This document shows positions 31,079 to 43,340 of a stretch of DNA of 64,000 nt, piece after piece. Below the pieces are notes generated by a model, which had not been told where the DNA came from, ran no database searches, and was given only the letters and a program-made list of their open reading frames with translations. The stretch comes from Glaciimonas sp. (lineage in GTDB: Bacteria > Pseudomonadota > Gammaproteobacteria > Burkholderiales > Burkholderiaceae_D), in the NCBI GenBank assembly GCA_012927585.1, contig JABBOY010000003.1, positions 186,001-250,000 on the forward strand. Reading direction: 5' to 3'. Numbering within the stretch: position 1 is the first letter of the stretch; each line of letters begins with the position of its first letter. A program made the position numbers and the translations under genes.

Positions 31079-34000
31079 TCATGCAGCCGCAGACACACTG
31101 CGGATAAACGTCAGCAACTGTTGCGTGCTTTGCCGCCAGTCCAGACTCGGCATCCCGGTCGATACCGGGGTTGCGCCCCGGGCGGATAGCTCTTGCCACT
31201 GTCGGATGGATACGGCCAGTTGCGCTGCGTTGTCGGCATTGAAGTACCACGCGTGTGCGCCGGCGACTTCCCGCAGAACCGGAATGTCGCGTGCCAGCAC
31301 GGGCAGGTCGTGGCTTGCCGCTTCTATCAACGGCAAGCCGAAACCCTCACCCAGCGAAGCGTAAATGAGCGCGGTGGACTGGCAATAAGCACGCTTGAGC
31401 AGATCATCGCTAGCGCCTTCAAACCAAAACAGGCGCTGACCGTACTGCGGATGTTTGCGGATTCTGGCGCCCAGCGCATCGCTATTCCAGCCTTGGCGTC
31501 CGATAATAACCAGCTTGGCGACATTACCTTGCTGCCATAAAATCTCAAAGGCATCGAGCACTTGGGCATGGCCTTTGCGCGGTTCGATGGTGCTGACCAT
31601 CAGGAAATTGCTGCCGCCGGTGGCCCGATCCAGCAGTTGGAGGCTGTCGTCGGCCATGCCGGCAGTCGGCAGGCTGTTGTCTATGTCCGCGCCGAGATGG
31701 AAGTGACCCAGTATGGGCCGCAGCGGCGGCGCGCTGCGCCCGGCATCCTGCGCATCGATCCATTGCTGCAGCTCATCGGCCACGGAACGCGAAATGCAGG
31801 CGATGCCGTCGGACAATTCGGTGATGGCGAGCAGCCAGTCGCGGTAAATTTCCGAGACGATTGCCGGAAAGCAGGACGGCAGCTGCAAGGGCAGCAAGTC
31901 GTACACGACAAACACAATCCGTACTTGGCGACGCCGCATGGCGTCCAGCGTCGGCCGGTTGCGCAGCACCGCTTCAGGAGCCCAGTCCAGCCCGAGGAAG
32001 ATGTCGCCGGCAGCGGCTTCGATCACGGTGTCCTGCAACTCCAGCGGCGCTACTTGCAGCCCCAGCAAGCGGGTGCTGGCAGCATTGGCGCAGCGGTACA
32101 GTCCATCTGCGGCATACACCGGTTCAATCCGAAATTGCTCTGCGCCCTCTTCCAGCAAATGCTTGAGTATGCTGCGCGTGACGCGCTCGATACCGGTCTT
32201 GAGATCGTTGACCGCGACGGTGCTAATGTCGATGTACAAGCGTTTTTGACGCGGCGTGGGGTGATTGTGCTGTATGCAGTGGGCCAGGCTGTCGATGTCG
32301 CTTTCAGAGGCAATAATGCGCGATTCATCCTGGGCCGCCAGCGCGGCGATGAGTCGCCGTTCATGAACCAGCGGGCCGTCGGCATAAAAACTTTCGATCG
32401 CCTGCGCATAGCGGGCCGCGATGACGGCCGGATGATGCTGCTGCAATACGTGGCGGCAAGCGGCAGCGCCGAGATCGGCCCGGGCCGCGGGATCGCGCCA
32501 AAAATGGCCTAGCGCCGCGCTCAGGCTGGCGACGGAAAACAGATCCGGCAACTTGCAGGTAGCGTCGTCCGGCAGTTCTGCCATCGGGCCATTGGCGTTG
32601 ACAATCAACGCCAGGCCGGCGGCCATGCAGTCGAGCGCGGCGCGCGATGTTTCGCCCCGCGAGTCGCCGCGCAACTGGACGGCCAGATCGGCAGCAGCCA
32701 GATAATCCTCGTATTGCTGCTCGCTGGCATGGCCGGTAATGCTGATGCGCCGGCTGTATGGACTGCGTTCAATGGTGGCGAGCAAATCATCGCCGTACTC
32801 GCCGCCATGATTTTCACCGACAAAGGCAAGCTTGCAGTGCGCATCTTCAGACAGCTCCGACTGCAACCAGGCGTCCAGCAATTCGCGGTTGCGCTTGCTA
32901 GGTGCGAGCAGGCCGAAACTACACACCAGAAAATCGCTGTGAGCCAGCCCCAGACGCGCCCGTGCAGCAGCGCGATCGCGTTGCGCCACGCCACGCAGCA
33001 GCGGGATGACCTGCATCCGGCGTGCCAGATCGGCGCCATACCAGCTGCGGCTGGCATCCTGTGCAAAGCGGGAATGAACGATCACGCCTTGCGCTGCTTC
33101 CAGTAGCGCCAGGTTGCAGGGGTAGGCATCCATTGCGCCAGCCTTGCCTTGCGTCATGGCTTGCAGCCCACGCCAGCCATGCGAATGGAATAATTCGCGC
33201 TGCAAAGCCAGATCGCCGCCGGAAGAATACGCGCCGCTGAGATAAAAATCATGCAGCACCACGGTGCCGGGAATGCGTTGCAATAATTCGAACATGTGCA
33301 GATGAAAATAAGAATTTCCAACCTGATACAGCACCCGCGCATAACGCCCGGCATGGGCCTCGAACCACGACACGCTGCGCACCGGGTAGTTGGCTTGCAG
33401 CCAAGGCTGTTGCAGCAGACCGATCTGGGCATCGTGGACAATCAGTTCGATGTCGTAATGCGCAGCCAGCGCCGGCAGCAATTCGGCGCTGTAGTCGGCA
33501 ATCCCGCTGCGCTCGGGCGGCAAGGGCGAAACAAAGGCCAGACGTGGACGACACGCCGGCACTGGCGCAAAACCGGAAACCCCAATACTGGCGCGCTGCT
33601 GCGCCTGATCGTGTGCGTACTGTTGCTCGAAAGCGTCTAGTGCGCGCTGCGCGGTGTTATCCCAGGAAAATTTGGCCACCTGCGCCGGAGCGCTGTCGCG
33701 CAGGCTTTGCAGGAAATCCGCATTACCGAGCGCATGCGCGATGGCAATGGAGATGGCGTGCGGCGAATGCGGATCGAACAACGCATCGGCACGCCCTACT
33801 ACTTCCGGCAAACTGGTGGTGTTGGATGCGATCACCGGCGCGCCGCAAGCCATTGCTTCGAGTACCGGCAAGCCGAACCCTTCGTGCAGCGAAGGGAATA
33901 CGAATAAGCGGCAACTGCTGTAGAGCGCGATGAGGTCGTCATCGGCCACGAACTCGCTCAATAGCACCAACTCGTCATTCTGCAAACCGCTGACGGCGGC

Positions 34001-34831
34001 ATGCCGAAGCAGTTTCTGGCGTATCTCGGGCGCGCTGTGGCAGATGATGAGCAGTTGATGTTGTGCGCGCACCGCGGCCGGCAACAGGGCGTAGGCGCTG
34101 ATCAGGCCCGGCACGTTTTTACGCTCGTCATCGCCGGCGGTGTACATGATGAACGGGCGTCGCATGCCTAATCGTTGTTGCAAGGCGAGCCTGTGCGCCG
34201 GAGTCGGCTCAAGGCGTTGAAAATGCGCATCAATGCTCAGACCGATGTTGATAATGCGCTCGGACGGCACTGCCAGCGCAGCGATTGCCTCGGTACGGGA
34301 ATAGGCCGAAATGGCCAGCAGCAATTGGGCATTCTTGAGCGATTGCAATTTGCGGTAATACCAGTCGCGCACTGCAGGTTCGCTCAGATATTTGTCGGGG
34401 CGCAGCAGCGGAATAAGGTCGTATAGCGTGACAGCCGTGGCAATATCGCTGCGATAGCGTCCGACCGAAGTATGGGCGTCATCCAGCAAGCCTTCGAACA
34501 GGCTTGAGACATGCACTATGTCGGGCTTTTGCGCGGCGATGAACGCCTCGCGCAGCAGTTCGCCGGCGCGTGCGCGCCACAGGTTGGCGGGCACCGTTTC
34601 CCAACTGCCCGGCGGCGCGGAAAAAGACACTATGCGCTCGGGCGGAATCCAGGGCGACATGGCGCGGCCGATGCCGGCAATGCCGTCAGCCAGTGATTCG
34701 TTGGTAACAACGATTAATTCATGCGCGCCGGCGCGACGTGCCAAAGCCTGGGCAAAAGCCAGCGATGCACGGCCGATGCCACGCTTGCGGCTGCTGGTCT
34801 GGCAAGCCTGTAAATCAAGGACGATACGCAA
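31079..34831 (-). CDS. Three-domain GT4 glycosyltransferase (1250 residues)
   Basis: A very long glycosyltransferase with three successive GT-B/GT4 modules. Module 1 (about 1-400) has the [20 protein letters not shown] donor motif; module 2 (about 420-800) has [20 protein letters not shown] at its start and a weaker donor site [20 protein letters not shown]; module 3 (about 870-1245) has [19 protein letters not shown] and [20 protein letters not shown]. Such fusions polymerise or prime repeats of D-rhamnose/mannose O-polysaccharides (compare the separate WbpX, WbpY, WbpZ of Pseudomonas or multi-domain WbdA). Cytoplasmic, membrane-associated. The exact linkages cannot be read. It starts 9 bp after the small basic ORF. 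Confidence 0.88.
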   Translation of the reverse strand: MRIVLDLQACQTSSRKRGIGRASLAFAQALARRAGAHELIVVTNESLADGIAGIGRAMSPWIPPERIVSFSAPPGSWETVPANLWRARAGELLREAFIAAQKPDIVHVSSLFEGLLDDAHTSVGRYRSDIATAVTLYDLIPLLRPDKYLSEPAVRDWYYRKLQSLKNAQLLLAISAYSRTEAIAALAVPSERIINIGLSIDAHFQRLEPTPAHRLALQQRLGMRRPFIMYTAGDDERKNVPGLISAYALLPAAVRAQHQLLIICHSAPEIRQKLLRHAAVSGLQNDELVLLSEFVADDDLIALYSSCRLFVFPSLHEGFGLPVLEAMACGAPVIASNTTSLPEVVGRADALFDPHSPHAISIAIAHALGNADFLQSLRDSAPAQVAKFSWDNTAQRALDAFEQQYAHDQAQQRASIGVSGFAPVPACRPRLAFVSPLPPERSGIADYSAELLPALAAHYDIELIVHDAQIGLLQQPWLQANYPVRSVSWFEAHAGRYARVLYQVGNSYFHLHMFELLQRIPGTVVLHDFYLSGAYSSGGDLALQRELFHSHGWRGLQAMTQGKAGAMDAYPCNLALLEAAQGVIVHSRFAQDASRSWYGADLARRMQVIPLLRGVAQRDRAAARARLGLAHSDFLVCSFGLLAPSKRNRELLDAWLQSELSEDAHCKLAFVGENHGGEYGDDLLATIERSPYSRRISITGHASEQQYEDYLAAADLAVQLRGDSRGETSRAALDCMAAGLALIVNANGPMAELPDDATCKLPDLFSVASLSAALGHFWRDPAARADLGAAACRHVLQQHHPAVIAARYAQAIESFYADGPLVHERRLIAALAAQDESRIIASESDIDSLAHCIQHNHPTPRQKRLYIDISTVAVNDLKTGIERVTRSILKHLLEEGAEQFRIEPVYAADGLYRCANAASTRLLGLQVAPLELQDTVIEAAAGDIFLGLDWAPEAVLRNRPTLDAMRRRQVRIVFVVYDLLPLQLPSCFPAIVSEIYRDWLLAITELSDGIACISRSVADELQQWIDAQDAGRSAPPLRPILGHFHLGADIDNSLPTAGMADDSLQLLDRATGGSNFLMVSTIEPRKGHAQVLDAFEILWQQGNVAKLVIIGRQGWNSDALGARIRKHPQYGQRLFWFEGASDDLLKRAYCQSTALIYASLGEGFGLPLIEAASHDLPVLARDIPVLREVAGAHAWYFNADNAAQLAVSIRQWQELSARGATPVSTGMPSLDWRQSTQQLLTFIRSVSAAA

Positions 34832-34840
34832 ATGGAGTTC

Positions 34841-35128
34841 CTACTGAGGAGGGTTTCGGTGTTCGGCCAAAGCGCGCCGCAGGCCCTGCGCTATACGCGC
34901 ATGACGATAACCATGATGTTGCTGGGGTTGCGGTGCATCTGCGCGGGGCATCATTGCGAACCTGCTTTTGAGTGCAGGAAACGGCCGCAGACAGAGTAGC
35001 GCAGCGCGCCTTAGCAGCGGGCGCCGCGCCACTTGCCAACGCATGGTGCGCAGGACATTCCGCAGGCGCTGCTTGAGGCTCGACGGTAGCCATCGAACCA
35101 GGGTGCTGGTGGAGAAAAAATTTGCCAT
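34841..35128 (-). CDS. Small basic protein of unknown function in the polysaccharide operon
   Basis: A 95-residue frame: VRWLPSSLKQRLRNVLRTMR, then WQVARRPLLRRAALLCLRPF and PALKSRFAMM. It is Arg/Leu-rich with amphipathic helices and may sit at the membrane surface. I do not recognise a family. It is tightly spaced (9 bp) before the three-domain glycosyltransferase and 52 bp after the methyltransferase gene, and has AGG eight bases before the ATG, so it is plausibly a real operon member; it could also be a remnant of a longer methyltransferase-type protein. Confidence 0.5.
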   Translation of the reverse strand: MANFFSTSTLVRWLPSSLKQRLRNVLRTMRWQVARRPLLRRAALLCLRPFPALKSRFAMMPRADAPQPQQHHGYRHARIAQGLRRALAEHRNPPQ

Positions 35129-35180
35129 GTTTTAACCTGGAAAAACAGTTGGATGCTGTTGGATGCTATTTTTGTGACGA

Positions 35181-36344
35181 TCAGTTTTTAGCGCGATTCC
35201 ATGCCAGCACCGCATAGTCTTGCGGGCCGTACAGAACTTCATTGAGACGCCGCGCCACTTCGCCGTCGTCGATCAGATGGTAGTTCTCTGGGTAGGGATG
35301 CAGCGGCAGGATTTCAGCATGGCTGAAGCCGCGTTGACGCGCCATGAATTGAGCAACAAACGGCACAATCGGGCGCTGGTGCGTGGGGTCGGTGTAGAAA
35401 TTGCAGGAGCCGACAATCAGGTTTTCCGGGTTGGGAGTTTCAAAGATCAGCAAGCCGTCCGGGCGCAAGGCCCACAATGCGGCATCGAACAATGCGACCA
35501 GCAGTTCAAACGGCAAATGTTCGATGATGTGGAAACCGGTCACGGCAGCTAGACTGCCCTCCGGCAGGCTATTCAGGTACGCCACCGCATCGGCACACTC
35601 GGCCTTCAGGCCGACGTCCCGGCACAGTTCCACCATGACTTCATTGAGATCGATGCCAGTGGCGCGTATGCCATGCCGGCCGAGCAGTTCCAGCCATTCG
35701 CCGCGACCGCAGCCGACATCCACCACCTGCGCGCCGGCGTCGCCAATCAATGGCTGCAGATAAGGCAGATAGACTTCCAGGCGTGCCTGAATATCGGCTC
35801 GGGTGCCGCGGAACTTATCTTCAAATTCGACATAGAAAGCCGCCATGTCGAACGCGTTTTCAGTCATTTTCGGATCGGCGGCGAGTGGCGCGGACGATAT
35901 GGCGAGTGCAGGCGCAAGTGCTGGCGGCACTGCAGCGCGTTTGTGGCGCAATTCGACGGTAAGTCCGCTGACGCGAGCTTCGATATCTTGGCTGAAGGTG
36001 CGAATATCGGCGATGTCCAGCCCAGCTTGCGCCAAGCCCTGTGCTTGCTGCGACAGTTGATGCGCTTGCTGTTCCAGGTACTGTGCTTGCTGCGCCAGAT
36101 TTTGTCTCAGCTGCGTCAGCAATTCCGCATCAACCTGATGCTGCGCTGCAAACGCGTCATTACGCACTTGCTGCTCCTGGAATTTCTGTGCCAGATGATC
36201 TGCGTATTCAATCCGAAGATGGTGCAGTTGCGCGATATCGGCGGCGATCTGGGCCCGGGTGCGGTTCAGATGCACAATTGCATGCAACCCGTGCAAAATT
36301 GAACCCAGCCCGGGGATGCGCAAAATTTCTTGTTTCCAGCTCAT
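35181..36344 (-). CDS. WbdD-like methyltransferase with N-terminal coiled coil
   Basis: A 387-residue protein. Residues ~30-140 form a long Gln/Ala-rich coiled coil (EEQ-type heptads; AQQAQYLEQQAHQLSQQAQG). The C-terminal class I methyltransferase domain begins with FEDKFRGTRADIQARLEVYL and has motif I VVDVGCGRGEWLELLGRHGI at about residues 208-227, followed by GIDLNEVMV. The core matches WbdD-type enzymes that cap the non-reducing end of O-polysaccharide and so set chain length; in E. coli WbdD the coiled coil follows the catalytic domains, here it precedes. No kinase domain is seen. The cap would be recognised by the Wzt C-terminal domain encoded upstream in the cluster. Confidence 0.8.
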   Translation of the reverse strand: MSWKQEILRIPGLGSILHGLHAIVHLNRTRAQIAADIAQLHHLRIEYADHLAQKFQEQQVRNDAFAAQHQVDAELLTQLRQNLAQQAQYLEQQAHQLSQQAQGLAQAGLDIADIRTFSQDIEARVSGLTVELRHKRAAVPPALAPALAISSAPLAADPKMTENAFDMAAFYVEFEDKFRGTRADIQARLEVYLPYLQPLIGDAGAQVVDVGCGRGEWLELLGRHGIRATGIDLNEVMVELCRDVGLKAECADAVAYLNSLPEGSLAAVTGFHIIEHLPFELLVALFDAALWALRPDGLLIFETPNPENLIVGSCNFYTDPTHQRPIVPFVAQFMARQRGFSHAEILPLHPYPENYHLIDDGEVARRLNEVLYGPQDYAVLAWNRAKN

Positions 36345-36397
36345 TGAAGAGTCCTGCTAAAGAGGTTGCGCAGCCTGGCAAAAGCACAATGCACACG

Positions 36398-36430
36398 CAA
36401 AAATAAAACAAAGCGACATTAGTGTCGCTT
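36398..36430 (-). terminator. Intrinsic terminator inside the polysaccharide cluster
   Basis: Stem AAGCGACA/TGTCGCTT with a 4-nt loop, followed on the minus strand by TGTTTTATTTTT. It lies after the manC-to-glycosyltransferase block and 54 bp before the methyltransferase gene, splitting the cluster into two transcription units or attenuating the lower part. Confidence 0.8.
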
Positions 36431-36497
36431 CAGGAAAAATACGATGATTAAAACCAGGGACGGCTTGCACTTCTGCGAACTTGTTGGGCAGTATAAA

Positions 36498-37664
36498 TCA
36501 ATTTTTCTCGGTTGCTTTTAGAAGATTGGCGCTGCCGGCGGGAACGAAAGCGCGCTGCTTGCCTAGCAAACTGCTGTACAAGGTCATGTATTTTTGCGCC
36601 ATGTGCTGTGCGGTGAAGACGGCCTGATACCGCGCCACAGCGCGCTGGCCCATGTCGGACGCTAAACTCGGCGCTTGCCACAAGCGGGTAAGCGCAGCGC
36701 GCACTGCCTGCGGCGTCGGCGCCACGCACAGTCCGGTTTCGCCATCCACATTGACATAGCTGATGCCGGTTCCAATCTCGCAGGTAATCATGGGCTTGCC
36801 GGCCATAGCGGCTTCCAGCAGGGAAATGCCGAACGCTTCCGAGCGCAGATGCGACGGAAATACGAAGGCATAGCACAACTGCAGCAAGGCAGCCTTGTCA
36901 GGTTCGCTGACCACGCCGGTAAATATCAGGTTTTTCAGGCCGAGAGTGCCGGCCAGCTGCTTGAGTGCCTGCTCCTCCGGGCCGCCGCCGGCGATCACGA
37001 CTGGATAATCCAGTCCGCGCAAGGCTTCGAGCAGGATGTGCAAACCCTTGTAATAGCGCAGCACACCCACGAACAGAAAAAACCGCGGCGCCAGCCGTGA
37101 ACGCCAGGCTTGCAGATTTTCTGGCTTGGCTTGCGGATAGCTGGCCTGATCCAGGCCGTAGGTAATCATTTCAGTTTTATCGGGATAGCGCTGCAGCACT
37201 TCGCTGCTGGCCAGATAGTTGGGCGAGGTGGCGACGATCTTGTCGACGCTGTGCAGAAAGCGGTCGCGCAGCGGACGATAGAGACGCAGCAGATTTTTCT
37301 GGCGAATGATGTCCGAGTGGTAGGTCACGACGCTGGGCGTTTTGACGCGCGCCATGAAATGCGCCAGATCCATGAATGGCCACGGAAAATGGTAATGCAC
37401 CACATCAACCTGCGCTGCCAGGCGCGCCAGAACGGGAATCGCGCGCAGCGCAAAACCGGTAGAAGCAATCTCGAAATCCTGCGGCAGACGCAGCACGCTC
37501 TGGCCATCGACGACCAACTCGCCGCCCTGTCGTTGCGCAGTCAGTGTCAGTATCCGATTGACTGCGCCCAACTGGCTGGTGCCGTTGCACAACTGCCGGA
37601 TGACTTGCTCGATGCCGCCCCAGGTGTCGGGATAATAGGTTTTATAAAAATGAAGAATTCGCAT
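36498..37664 (-). CDS. GT4 glycosyltransferase, WbpZ-like
   Basis: A 388-residue GT-B enzyme. The N-terminus HFYKTYYPDTWGGIEQVIRQ, the acceptor-domain TYHSDIIRQKNLLRLYRPLR and VATSPNYLASSEVLQRYPDK, and the donor motif SEAFGISLLEAAMAGKPMIT all resemble WbpZ/WbdC, which add D-rhamnose or mannose near the start of the polysaccharide on undecaprenyl-PP-GlcNAc. Cytoplasmic face of the inner membrane. It follows the next glycosyltransferase gene after 15 bp and ends before an intrinsic terminator. Sugar specificity is inferred from context. Confidence 0.85.
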   Translation of the reverse strand: MRILHFYKTYYPDTWGGIEQVIRQLCNGTSQLGAVNRILTLTAQRQGGELVVDGQSVLRLPQDFEIASTGFALRAIPVLARLAAQVDVVHYHFPWPFMDLAHFMARVKTPSVVTYHSDIIRQKNLLRLYRPLRDRFLHSVDKIVATSPNYLASSEVLQRYPDKTEMITYGLDQASYPQAKPENLQAWRSRLAPRFFLFVGVLRYYKGLHILLEALRGLDYPVVIAGGGPEEQALKQLAGTLGLKNLIFTGVVSEPDKAALLQLCYAFVFPSHLRSEAFGISLLEAAMAGKPMITCEIGTGISYVNVDGETGLCVAPTPQAVRAALTRLWQAPSLASDMGQRAVARYQAVFTAQHMAQKYMTLYSSLLGKQRAFVPAGSANLLKATEKN

Positions 37665-37679
37665 ACAGACTACTTCAGA

Positions 37680-39062
37680 TCAGTTTTTGCATTGGGAATG
37701 CACTGCGCGCGCGTCGGCCGCAAGGCCGCCATTGCACTGTGCAAGGATGCGCTCTGTCAATTGTGCGGTGGCACCGTTCCAGTCCAGCCATGACCAGCCC
37801 TGCAAAGACCGATGTGCCGGAAACAACCCGCTGCTTTCAAAGCGCTGCACCAGGTCGGCCAGTGTCTGCGGCTGCGTCAGGTCGAAATAAGCGGCGTAGT
37901 CTTGGCCGATCTCGCGAAATACCGGAATGTCGCTGACCATCGACGGCAAGCCGCGCTGCATGGCTTCCACAAGCGGCAGGCCAAATCCTTCCACCACGGA
38001 CGAAAACACCAGCGCACGGGCGTGGCAGTAAGCGTACTCCAGGTCGCCGTCATCGGCATCGCTAAACATAAATAGCTTGCGCCCCAGTTCCGCATGGTTG
38101 TCGATACGTCGCATCAAGGCTTTGTTTTTCCAGCCGTTGCGGCCGATAAAACACAGCGACACATCCTGACCGGCGGCCCATAACAACTCAAACGCATCAA
38201 GCAGATACGCATGGTTTTTGCGCGGCTCTATGGTACTGACCATCAGATACACTGCGCGCTCTTGAAACAGTGCCGCAATCGCAGGATTGACAGCGGCGCT
38301 GGCAACCGTGCGGTCGAGCTCGGTACCCAGATGAAAGTAATCGAACCAGGGCACGCCCGGCCCTTCGTCCGACTGCGACGCGGGACGATACTGAGCAACC
38401 TGCTGGCGGACTTCATCGCGCACTGTGGCCGAAATCATCATAAAACCGTCAGCGTTGCGTGCTATCCATGCAAACCAGTCGCAAAAGATATGGTTTAAAG
38501 CACCCCGAAAGAATTGCGGATGCGTCAGCGGAATCAGATCATAGATGAGCACCACCACCTGTACGCCACGAGCGCGGCAGGATTCGACTAATGATCGATC
38601 CATCATTAGCCAGCCGGCATCCAGCAACAACAGCACGTCACCGCTTTGCATTTGCATCGGCACGCTGCGGCCTGGGTCCAAATAAGGTTGCTTCAAAAGT
38701 CGTGTGATTTGCTTGCCGATGGCGACCGGCGCCGACAAAATGCGGTAACTCCACCCCCACACTTTTCGTAAAGCGGGGTGCGCCACCAGCACAGGCTTAC
38801 GATCCAGGCTGGCATGCATCAACCCGCACAGTGCAGACACGCCGCGCAATATCCGCTCTAATCGGGGCAGCCAGCGCACCGGCTTGCCGATGGGAGCCAA
38901 CTGTATGACGTGCCGCAGCTGAGAGCCGCGAATAATGACCGGCACACATTCAGGCTCGCACGACTGATTCAGACGCGCCACTACATTGCGTACCACGCGT
39001 GGAATACCGGTGTTAATCTCCGGGTTCTCATATACAAAGCTACATTCAATTAATAGTCGCAT
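37680..39062 (-). CDS. GT4 glycosyltransferase, WbpY-like
   Basis: A 460-residue GT4 enzyme starting RLLIECSFVYENPEINTGIP then RVVRNVVARL. The donor domain shows [20 protein letters not shown] and VVEGFGLPLVEAMQRGLPSM, the same family as module 3 of the 1250-residue enzyme and as WbpX/WbpY D-rhamnosyltransferases. It sits 21 bp after rmd, so enzyme and nucleotide-sugar supply are coupled. Linkage not known. Confidence 0.85.
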   Translation of the reverse strand: MRLLIECSFVYENPEINTGIPRVVRNVVARLNQSCEPECVPVIIRGSQLRHVIQLAPIGKPVRWLPRLERILRGVSALCGLMHASLDRKPVLVAHPALRKVWGWSYRILSAPVAIGKQITRLLKQPYLDPGRSVPMQMQSGDVLLLLDAGWLMMDRSLVESCRARGVQVVVLIYDLIPLTHPQFFRGALNHIFCDWFAWIARNADGFMMISATVRDEVRQQVAQYRPASQSDEGPGVPWFDYFHLGTELDRTVASAAVNPAIAALFQERAVYLMVSTIEPRKNHAYLLDAFELLWAAGQDVSLCFIGRNGWKNKALMRRIDNHAELGRKLFMFSDADDGDLEYAYCHARALVFSSVVEGFGLPLVEAMQRGLPSMVSDIPVFREIGQDYAAYFDLTQPQTLADLVQRFESSGLFPAHRSLQGWSWLDWNGATAQLTERILAQCNGGLAADARAVHSQCKN

Positions 39063-39083
39063 GACAGTTGCACAAGAGGCCGA

Positions 39084-40046
39084 TTAAAAATTGACCATAG
39101 GTTCTTCCTGATACATCCATGTCAGCGTCTCGTGCAAACTGATGGGAGTGAGTTCACCGATGGCGTCGAGCAACTTGGCATTCGATCCGACCAGCCGTTT
39201 TACCTCATTGGCGCGCACGAAAGCGGGATTGATCCTGACCTCGATTTCATAGCCGGCAATCCGCTGCAGCATGTCGATGACTTCCTGCAGCGAATAGCCG
39301 CAGCCGGAACAGACGTTGAAGGTCTGGCCTGGCGCAGCGGTTTGCACCAGCCTGCGGTAAGCGCCCACTACGGTGCGCACATCGGAAAAATCGCGCGCGA
39401 CATCCAGGTTGCCCAGTTCAATGACGCTGGCCTGACGCCGGAAATGCGCCACGATCTTGGGCAGCAGGAAGCTCTCCGACTGGCCGACGCCGGTGTAGTT
39501 GAAGGGCCGCACAATGGTCAACGGCAAGATGTTTTGCCATAGGCGCGCCATCTTCTCCATCGCCGACTTGCTCACTGCGTAATCATTTTCCGGGCGCGCC
39601 ACGACTTGCTCATCAATCGGCTCCACCGTGGCGTTGCCGTAAATGTTGGCGCTGCTGGCTAGCAATACGGCGCGCGGCGCATGATCGTTGGCAGCTAGCG
39701 CCTGCAACAGATTGTGGGTGCCGATCAAGTTGGTGTGATAAATCACTTCGATGTCGTCATGCGCGACATTGGCAATTGCAGCCAGATGGAACACGACATC
39801 GGCGCGCACGTCGGCAATGACTTCATTCAGGCGTTGACGATCGCACAGGTCGACCGCAAAAATATTATTCGCCAATTCTTCGTTGCCGTGCGCAGTACCG
39901 AACACTTCATAACCGTCGGCTTCCAACTCCTGCGCCAGATAAGAGCCGGTAAAACCGCGCAGGCCGGTAATCAGTGCCCGCCCGCGGACGGCCGATGGCG
40001 TGGGCCGTGCGGGATGGCTAGCTGCGGTCGGAGAGGATGGGTTCAT
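39084..40046 (-). CDS. rmd: GDP-6-deoxy-4-keto-D-mannose reductase (GDP-D-rhamnose synthesis)
   Basis: A 320-residue extended SDR that should reduce the 4-keto group of the Gmd product to give GDP-D-rhamnose (or the talose epimer). The NAD(P) motif is ALITGLRGFTGSYLAQELEA, the catalytic pair lies in ENDYAVSKSAMEKMAR, and VRPFNYTGVGQSESFLLPKI is typical of Rmd. GDP-fucose synthase is less likely because its distinct epimerase motif is not seen. Gmd lies immediately upstream, separated by a repeat-filled 158-bp gap. Context with Wzm/Wzt fits A-band-like D-rhamnan. Confidence 0.87.
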   Translation of the reverse strand: MNPSSPTAASHPARPTPSAVRGRALITGLRGFTGSYLAQELEADGYEVFGTAHGNEELANNIFAVDLCDRQRLNEVIADVRADVVFHLAAIANVAHDDIEVIYHTNLIGTHNLLQALAANDHAPRAVLLASSANIYGNATVEPIDEQVVARPENDYAVSKSAMEKMARLWQNILPLTIVRPFNYTGVGQSESFLLPKIVAHFRRQASVIELGNLDVARDFSDVRTVVGAYRRLVQTAAPGQTFNVCSGCGYSLQEVIDMLQRIAGYEIEVRINPAFVRANEVKRLVGSNAKLLDAIGELTPISLHETLTWMYQEEPMVNF

Positions 40047-40069
40047 GATTTTTACAGTTCTTCAAATAA

Positions 40070-40203
40070 TGTTACGCATTGTCCGCCAAAGACGCGAAAA
40101 GCACCAAAGAATGCATAACACGATCCTTTCGACAGCGGTAGAAGAGGTTTTTTCGTGTCTTTCGTGTTTTTCGCGGACTGAATTTTTGGTGCGTCACATC
40201 AGT
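40070..40203. repeat. Inverted-repeat element of the TTCGTG-type family between gmd and rmd
   Basis: The right half (TTTTTTCGTGTCTTTCGTGT ... GTGCGTCACATCAG) resembles the right flank of the 158-bp element at 12366-12404; the left half (GTTACGCATTGTCCGCCAAA) is a degenerate inverted copy. It interrupts the gmd-rmd operon and may fold in the mRNA. Confidence 0.6.
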
Positions 40204-40204
40204 T

Positions 40205-42530
<2,326 letters not shown>

Positions 42531-42531
<1 letters not shown>

Positions 42532-43331
42532 TACAGTTCATCCACAATTTCGGCCTGCAGCCTGGAAAAGGCGCGCATTGCCAGCAATACCAGAACCAGC
42601 GCCAACAGCGCCGGATACAGCAGACTGTGCCATGCCGGCAAATGCTGCTCCAGGAAAATGTCGTGATAGGCATTGATAAGCGGCCACATGGGATTCCAGG
42701 CCAGAATGCGCGCCGCGAACGGCGGCAGGACGGTTGGCGCATACACTATAGGCGTGAGCCAGAACCAGAACTGCACGATCACTGCCACAGACTGGCCGAC
42801 ATCGCGGAAAAACACATTGATCGTCGCCAGCAGAATGCCTAAGCCCAGAGTCAGTGCAACCTGAATCGCCAGCACCGGTAACACCGCAAAAATGACGGCG
42901 CCCGGGAAGCTGTCGATGAGTCCCAGGAAGATCAAGAACAGGCTAAAGATGATGCAGAAATGCAGCGCACTGGAGGCCGTCACAATGATGGGAAGGCATA
43001 ATTTTGGAAACTGCACCTTCTTGAGCAAGTTGGCGTTTTCCACAAAAATATTGACGCAGCGATTCAGCATTTCGATAAAAAAAGTCCAGGTGAGAATCCC
43101 CGAACACAGATAAATACCGTAGGCAAAACGCGAAGTGTGGCCAGGCATGGCCGACTTCATCAAGCCGGCAAACACCAGGGTATAGACCAGAATCAATGAC
43201 AGCGGATGCGCTACCACCCAGAACACGCCAAGCTGGGTGCCCTGATAGCGCGCCTGGAATTCGCGCTTGACGCTGCCGAGAATAAAATACCGATAGGCCC
43301 ACAGGCCTCGCAGGCTAGGAAAAAAAATCAA
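42531..43331 (-). CDS. wzm: O-polysaccharide ABC transporter permease
   Basis: A 266-residue ABC-2 permease with six hydrophobic helices: KREFQARYQGTQLGVFWVVA is the family's amphipathic entry segment, followed by HPLSLILVYTLVFAG and the re-entrant FFRDVGQSVAVIVQFWFWLT. With Wzt it flips undecaprenyl-linked polysaccharide across the inner membrane. It starts 9 bp after manC. Confidence 0.93.
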
Positions 43332-43340
43332 GTCGGTCTC

